Source of the DNA: an uncultured Lachnospiraceae bacterium | GTDB lineage: Bacteria > Bacillota > Clostridia > Lachnospirales > Lachnospiraceae | Assembly (NCBI GenBank): GCA_910578115.1 | Contig: CAJTPO010000036.1 | Coordinates: 1 to 45,805 of the forward strand | Direction of reading: 5' to 3' | Length of the DNA stretch: 45,805 nucleotides | Part shown: positions 42,698 through 45,805 of the stretch, in pieces | Layout: each line of letters opens with the position of its first letter | Position numbering within the stretch: the stretch's first letter is position 1 | Notes under the pieces: generated by a model | What the model saw: the letters and a program-made list of their open reading frames with translations, nothing else | Database searches by the model: none | Told to the model about the DNA's origin: nothing | Position numbers and translations under genes: made by a program

Positions 42698-43870
42698 TTA
42701 TTCCAACAGTTCATGCAGCTGCTGTGCCCTGTGTGCCCATGTATGGCCGGCTTGAGCTAATTGAAAGCCTGCATCGGCAATCTGCTGCATACGTTCCGGC
42801 TCCGCAAGCAATTTCCCTGCGATCTCCGGCAGCCGTTCCATTTCCCTTAAAGAATAAATACCACAATCCACGCCGTCATGCAAGACCTCATCCAGATATA
42901 CGCTGCTGTCTGTCAGACACAACGCCCCATTCAGCATGGAATTAAAGATGCGGTCATGGGCTCCGTCCTTAAACCACGGCATCACATTCAATGAAATCTT
43001 TGCCTGACTCAGCTTCTTTAAACAGCCTGCGGAATCCAGATTATTCATCAAAAGCAGATTCTCCGTATGCCTGCACGGCAGAGCATCCCATCCATCCCCA
43101 AAAACATGCACCTTAATACCCGCATCTACCAGTTCCTGTACCGCTCTGCCCCGCAGGGTGTAACGCACATACAAGTCAATAAAAGTCAATGCTGCCATCG
43201 TTTTCTTCAGTTCCTCTTCCGGAACCGATCCCAGTTCCTCGATCAGATGCGCCTCCGCCACTTCCTCCACGGTCTTATGAGGATTTGCCATCAAATCATC
43301 GATCATTCCATAATAGAATGCCGTGTACTCTTCATCAATTCTGGTAATAAACCGCTCAAATGTCTGTGGTACACAATAGTTTCCCACCATCATCACATCA
43401 TATTTCCTATAGGCAATAGGCACATTCGATTTATTCGGATGCAGCTGCGTACCGGCCAGCGGCAGGAACGGTCCCCTTTTGATATCCGGAAAAAACCGCT
43501 TCATATATTTCTCATGATTCCGATCAATACTGATATGATGATAATTACCCGGGACCTTTTCCAAAAAATGATGATAGTACATCGGATGGTCCACAACTAT
43601 ATTGTAACTCGGTATGTCAAGGGCGTCCCACATCATTCTGTTATTTTCATCCAGAAAAAACTCCTCTCCGCTCATTCCGTGGAAATTGAAATTGATCAAT
43701 ACCGTGTTTCCTTTTTCAAAAAATGAAAAAAACTTCTCCGTGCTGCTCCACGGCCTGCTCAGATCATAGAGAAAGACGTCATGCCCCAGCTTCTCCATTG
43801 AATCTGCAATCTGTCTGGAAAAGTATCCCTGTGTTTCTATGTCTCCTTCAAAAAACATGATTTTTCTCAT
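42698..43870 (-). CDS. CgeB-like glycosyltransferase
   Basis: This 390-residue protein begins MRKIMFFEGDIETQGYFSRQ. It ends with a GT-B-type C-terminal half: KISLNVMPWFKDGAHDRIFN and SMLNGALCLTDSSVYLDEVL, as in the Glyco_trans_1 group that includes CgeB, a spore-surface glycosylation protein. The donor and acceptor are unknown. ATG 43870 was chosen because the family fold begins there. It lies 70 bp after the PTS gene. Confidence 0.75.
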   Translation of the reverse strand: MRKIMFFEGDIETQGYFSRQIADSMEKLGHDVFLYDLSRPWSSTEKFFSFFEKGNTVLINFNFHGMSGEEFFLDENNRMMWDALDIPSYNIVVDHPMYYHHFLEKVPGNYHHISIDRNHEKYMKRFFPDIKRGPFLPLAGTQLHPNKSNVPIAYRKYDVMMVGNYCVPQTFERFITRIDEEYTAFYYGMIDDLMANPHKTVEEVAEAHLIEELGSVPEEELKKTMAALTFIDLYVRYTLRGRAVQELVDAGIKVHVFGDGWDALPCRHTENLLLMNNLDSAGCLKKLSQAKISLNVMPWFKDGAHDRIFNSMLNGALCLTDSSVYLDEVLHDGVDCGIYSLREMERLPEIAGKLLAEPERMQQIADAGFQLAQAGHTWAHRAQQLHELLE

Positions 43871-43940
43871 ATCAATATCCGTTCCTTTCGCTCTGACAGA
43901 CATAAAACGTAATGAAAATAACTCCCCGCTTTTACAGGGA

Positions 43941-45041
43941 TCACCTAATCCCTTCAACCTCCTGCTGATCCCGATACACAACTGCTGTTATGATGAAACT
44001 TACCACGAAAGCAACTACTCCGACTATGACCGCTTTCATCAGATTGGTCGGCTCTTCTGTACTGTAAAACATCAAAATAGAGGGAATGCTGGGAAATGTA
44101 AAAATGTAACAATGTACCGTCATAATTCCCTGCACAATACCTGCCGCCATACATCCAAGAATATTTCCGATCATCGGTGTTTTCTCTTTAAAGCACACGC
44201 CAAAAATAGAAGGCTCTGTAATCCCTGGAATCAATGCTGTCACCATCGCGCTGATTGCCATTGTCCTCTTTTCCTTCTGTTTTGTCCTGAAAAAAACTCC
44301 CAGGTCACAACCTCCAAATGACATATTGGAAATGAACATTGCCACCATAATACCATAGTCTACGCCTGTCAAACCAATCTGCGTGATCGCCAGCGTCATA
44401 AATATCCAGTGCATTCCCGTGGAAACCAGAAGAAAGGTCAGCCCTGCAAAAATTCCCCACGCTAATACCGGCACTTCTGCCTGCATTGTATTGAGCGCTT
44501 CCGCCAACAAACGGCTGATCAGACTGACGGCCGGTTCGATCACAAGAATTCCCAACAGAGCAGTGATAAAAATCGAGCAGGCCGCAAGAAGGTACGGCTG
44601 CAAACTGTCTTTGATCAGTCTCTTTAACCACTTTACTATATGGGACATGCAATATATCAGTAAAATAATGGGAATCACGCTGTAAGCATAGGTTGCGGGC
44701 ACCACAGGAATACTCAGAAATGTTATCTTCTCACCACTTTCCATCAAAGCAGTAAAATCCGGCAACAACATCACGCATACACTACTGATCGCGATCAAAG
44801 GATCCGTATCGAAATGTTTTGCCGCTGAATATGCAACCAGTACCGGTATAAAATAAAACGGCGCTGTCGCAATAGAAGCCAGAATGCTCTCCGTGCTACC
44901 TGATATGATGGAAAGCGACGTGAGAAGCAGCACCACCATTTTAAAAATACCACCCGCCAAAACAATCGGGATCACAGGTGCCATACATTCACTGATATGA
45001 TCAAATAACACCAGACATTGTTTTTTCATTCCAACCCCCAT
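43941..45041 (-). CDS. PTS EIIC membrane component (glucose/beta-glucoside superfamily), lone
   Basis: This 366-residue membrane protein has about ten helices. GITEPSIFGVCF matches the conserved GITEP box of glucose-superfamily EIIC domains, and SMSFGG-like and MHWIFMTLAI stretches agree with it. It moves a sugar during phosphorylation but needs EIIB and EIIA, which are absent here, so these must come from other genes. Start ATG 45041, or ATG 45029 with GGGGG five bases upstream. Substrate unknown. Confidence 0.8.
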   Translation of the reverse strand: MGVGMKKQCLVLFDHISECMAPVIPIVLAGGIFKMVVLLLTSLSIISGSTESILASIATAPFYFIPVLVAYSAAKHFDTDPLIAISSVCVMLLPDFTALMESGEKITFLSIPVVPATYAYSVIPIILLIYCMSHIVKWLKRLIKDSLQPYLLAACSIFITALLGILVIEPAVSLISRLLAEALNTMQAEVPVLAWGIFAGLTFLLVSTGMHWIFMTLAITQIGLTGVDYGIMVAMFISNMSFGGCDLGVFFRTKQKEKRTMAISAMVTALIPGITEPSIFGVCFKEKTPMIGNILGCMAAGIVQGIMTVHCYIFTFPSIPSILMFYSTEEPTNLMKAVIVGVVAFVVSFIITAVVYRDQQEVEGIR

Positions 45042-45145
45042 GATTTTGCTTCTGATCGCTTACTTTTCACGCACAGACTGCTTCTATATCTCACTCATCT
45101 CAAACCTACATAATAATACCACACTCTACTACAAATTCCCATAGG

Positions 45146-45190
45146 AAAAATAAAAGCCCCTGAAAAGTTTTAATCATCACTTTTCAGAGG
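45146..45190 (-). terminator. Terminator of the tRNA cluster
   Basis: Stem CCTCTGAAAAGT / ACTTTTCAGGGG is followed by a T-rich tail (CTTTTATTTTT) on the minus strand, 80 bases after tRNA-Lys. Confidence 0.85.
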
Positions 45191-45195
45191 TTTTA

Positions 45196-45223
45196 TGCCA
45201 AATTTCAATGAACCACTGGGGAT
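45196..45223 (-). repeat. Duplicate of the tRNA-Lys 3' end
   Basis: 28 bases match 45258-45285 with one mismatch, covering the acceptor 3' strand and part of the T-arm of tRNA-Lys plus 13 bases of downstream flank. The two copies are 62 bases apart. The rest of a tRNA is missing. Confidence 0.8.
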
Positions 45224-45270
45224 ATCAAACGGGGTTCGAATCCCCTGCCTGCTTCTTTGCTAAATTTCAA

Positions 45271-45343
45271 TGAACCACTGGGGATTCGAACCCCAGACAA
45301 CTTGATTAAAAGTCAAGTGCTCTACCACCTGAGCTAGTGGTCC
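45271..45343 (-). tRNA. tRNA-Lys (anticodon TTT)
   Basis: 73-nt cloverleaf: acceptor GGACCAC/GTGGTTC, anticodon loop CTTTTAA, T-loop GGTTCGAATCC, discriminator A. CCA is not encoded. Last gene of the cluster. Confidence 0.96.
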
Positions 45344-45365
45344 ATAATAAACAATAATAGAAAAA

Positions 45366-45438
<73 letters not shown>

Positions 45439-45444
45439 ATTGAG

Positions 45445-45518
45445 TAGCGGGGACAGGATTTGAACCTGTGACCTTCGGGTTATGAGCCCGACGAGCTTCC
45501 AGACTGCTCCACCCCGCG
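45445..45518 (-). tRNA. Initiator tRNA-fMet (anticodon CAT)
   Basis: 74-nt cloverleaf with initiator marks: an unpaired first position (C1 against T72) and three G-C pairs closing the anticodon stem (GGGCTCATAACCC). Confidence 0.95.
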
Positions 45519-45531
45519 TTATTAAATTAAA

Positions 45532-45613
45532 TGGATGGAGGTGGATTCGAACCACCGAAGCAATTTGCAGCAGATTTACAGTCTGTCCCCTTTGGCCACT
45601 CGGGAATCCATCC
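45532..45613 (-). tRNA. tRNA-Tyr (anticodon GTA)
   Basis: 82-nt class II tRNA with a long variable arm, acceptor GGATGGA/TCCATCC and anticodon loop CTGTAAA. Confidence 0.95.
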
Positions 45614-45673
45614 ATATATTATTTTACAACTCGTGAAGCTCATAAAAGCCAGCCTTTTCAGTTCTCAGCTTTA

Positions 45674-45746
45674 AGCCGATGATCGGACTCGAACCGATAA
45701 CCTGCTGATTACAAATCAGCTGCTCTGCCAATTGAGCCACATCGGC
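45674..45746 (-). tRNA. tRNA-Thr (anticodon TGT)
   Basis: 73-nt cloverleaf: acceptor GCCGATG/CATCGGC, anticodon loop TTTGTAA. Confidence 0.95.
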
Positions 45747-45753
45747 ATATAAA

Positions 45754-45805
45754 TGGGACCTATAGGGCTCGAACCTATGACCCTCTGCTTGTAAGGCAGA
45801 TGCTC
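45754..45805 (-). tRNA. tRNA-Val (anticodon TAC), 5' part outside window
   Basis: The 3' 52 nt are present: anticodon arm with loop CTTACAA, T-arm, and acceptor 3' strand ending GGTCCC plus discriminator A. Confidence 0.9.

Noticed and set aside
45224..45257. A separate plus-strand tRNA between the tRNA-Lys repeats
   Set aside because: Only a T-arm-like palindrome is present; no acceptor, D-arm or anticodon arm can be built around it.

Overview
The window looks like chromosome of a spore-forming Clostridia member, most likely Lachnospiraceae. The grounds are a full-length spmA, ricT/yaaT, an acpP-fabK-fabD-fabG-fabF-fabZ cluster with FabT-type operators, and gut-type glycoside hydrolase/ABC transporter genes. 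Almost everything is on the minus strand. No database search was run; names rest on motifs, length and gene order.

Region 1 (1-13,400) is an AT-rich genomic island lying inside spmA, and it is the most unusual part of the window. The intact spmA (13032-13727) is followed downstream, in its own direction, by four further copies of only its 3' part (at 9389, 5663, 4271 and 634). Between the copies lie cargo modules: a KGGVGR ATPase/P-loop protein with a HEPN-like partner (present twice, in an apparently identical 3.6-kb block), a DUF262 / AAA-ATPase (DUF3696-like) / unknown trio, and an MNT-HEPN pair. A tyrosine-recombinase gene is cut by the left edge. The layout reads as tandem cassettes, each made of an spmA 3' end, its cargo and a terminal dyad (GTGTCA-N6-TGACAC), inserted at codon 111/112 of spmA. 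Each insertion would rebuild spmA with the 3' end it brings. All visible cargo resembles phage-defence or toxin-antitoxin genes.

Region 2 (13,900-26,050) is a carbohydrate-use locus: a GH35-like enzyme, a GH5-like enzyme, two ABC permeases, two solute-binding proteins, a divergent histidine kinase/response regulator pair and a GH42 beta-galactosidase. The likely theme is sensing, import and hydrolysis of a galactose- or glucose-containing glycan.

Region 3 (26,200-33,600) is the type II fatty-acid synthesis cluster. In transcription order it holds acpP, fabK, fabD, fabG, fabF, fabZ, a second FMN enzyme and fabH. It has a strong promoter and FabT-like operators before acpP and fabD.

Region 4 (33,600-42,460) is a housekeeping block whose order matches the Bacillus yaaO-tmk-yaaQ-yaaR-holB-yaaT-yabA-yabB-yazA-yabC (rsmI) neighbourhood. 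A guanylate-kinase-like gene sits where tmk would be. A lipoprotein of the DUF4015 putative glycoside hydrolase family and an HD-domain gene have joined the block.

Region 5 (42,500-45,805) holds a CgeB-like glycosyltransferase, a lone PTS EIIC and a cluster of six tRNA genes (Val, Thr, Tyr, fMet, Phe, Lys) running off the right edge, with a duplicated tRNA-Lys 3' end. Outside the island fragments no gene-free stretch exceeds about 300 bases.
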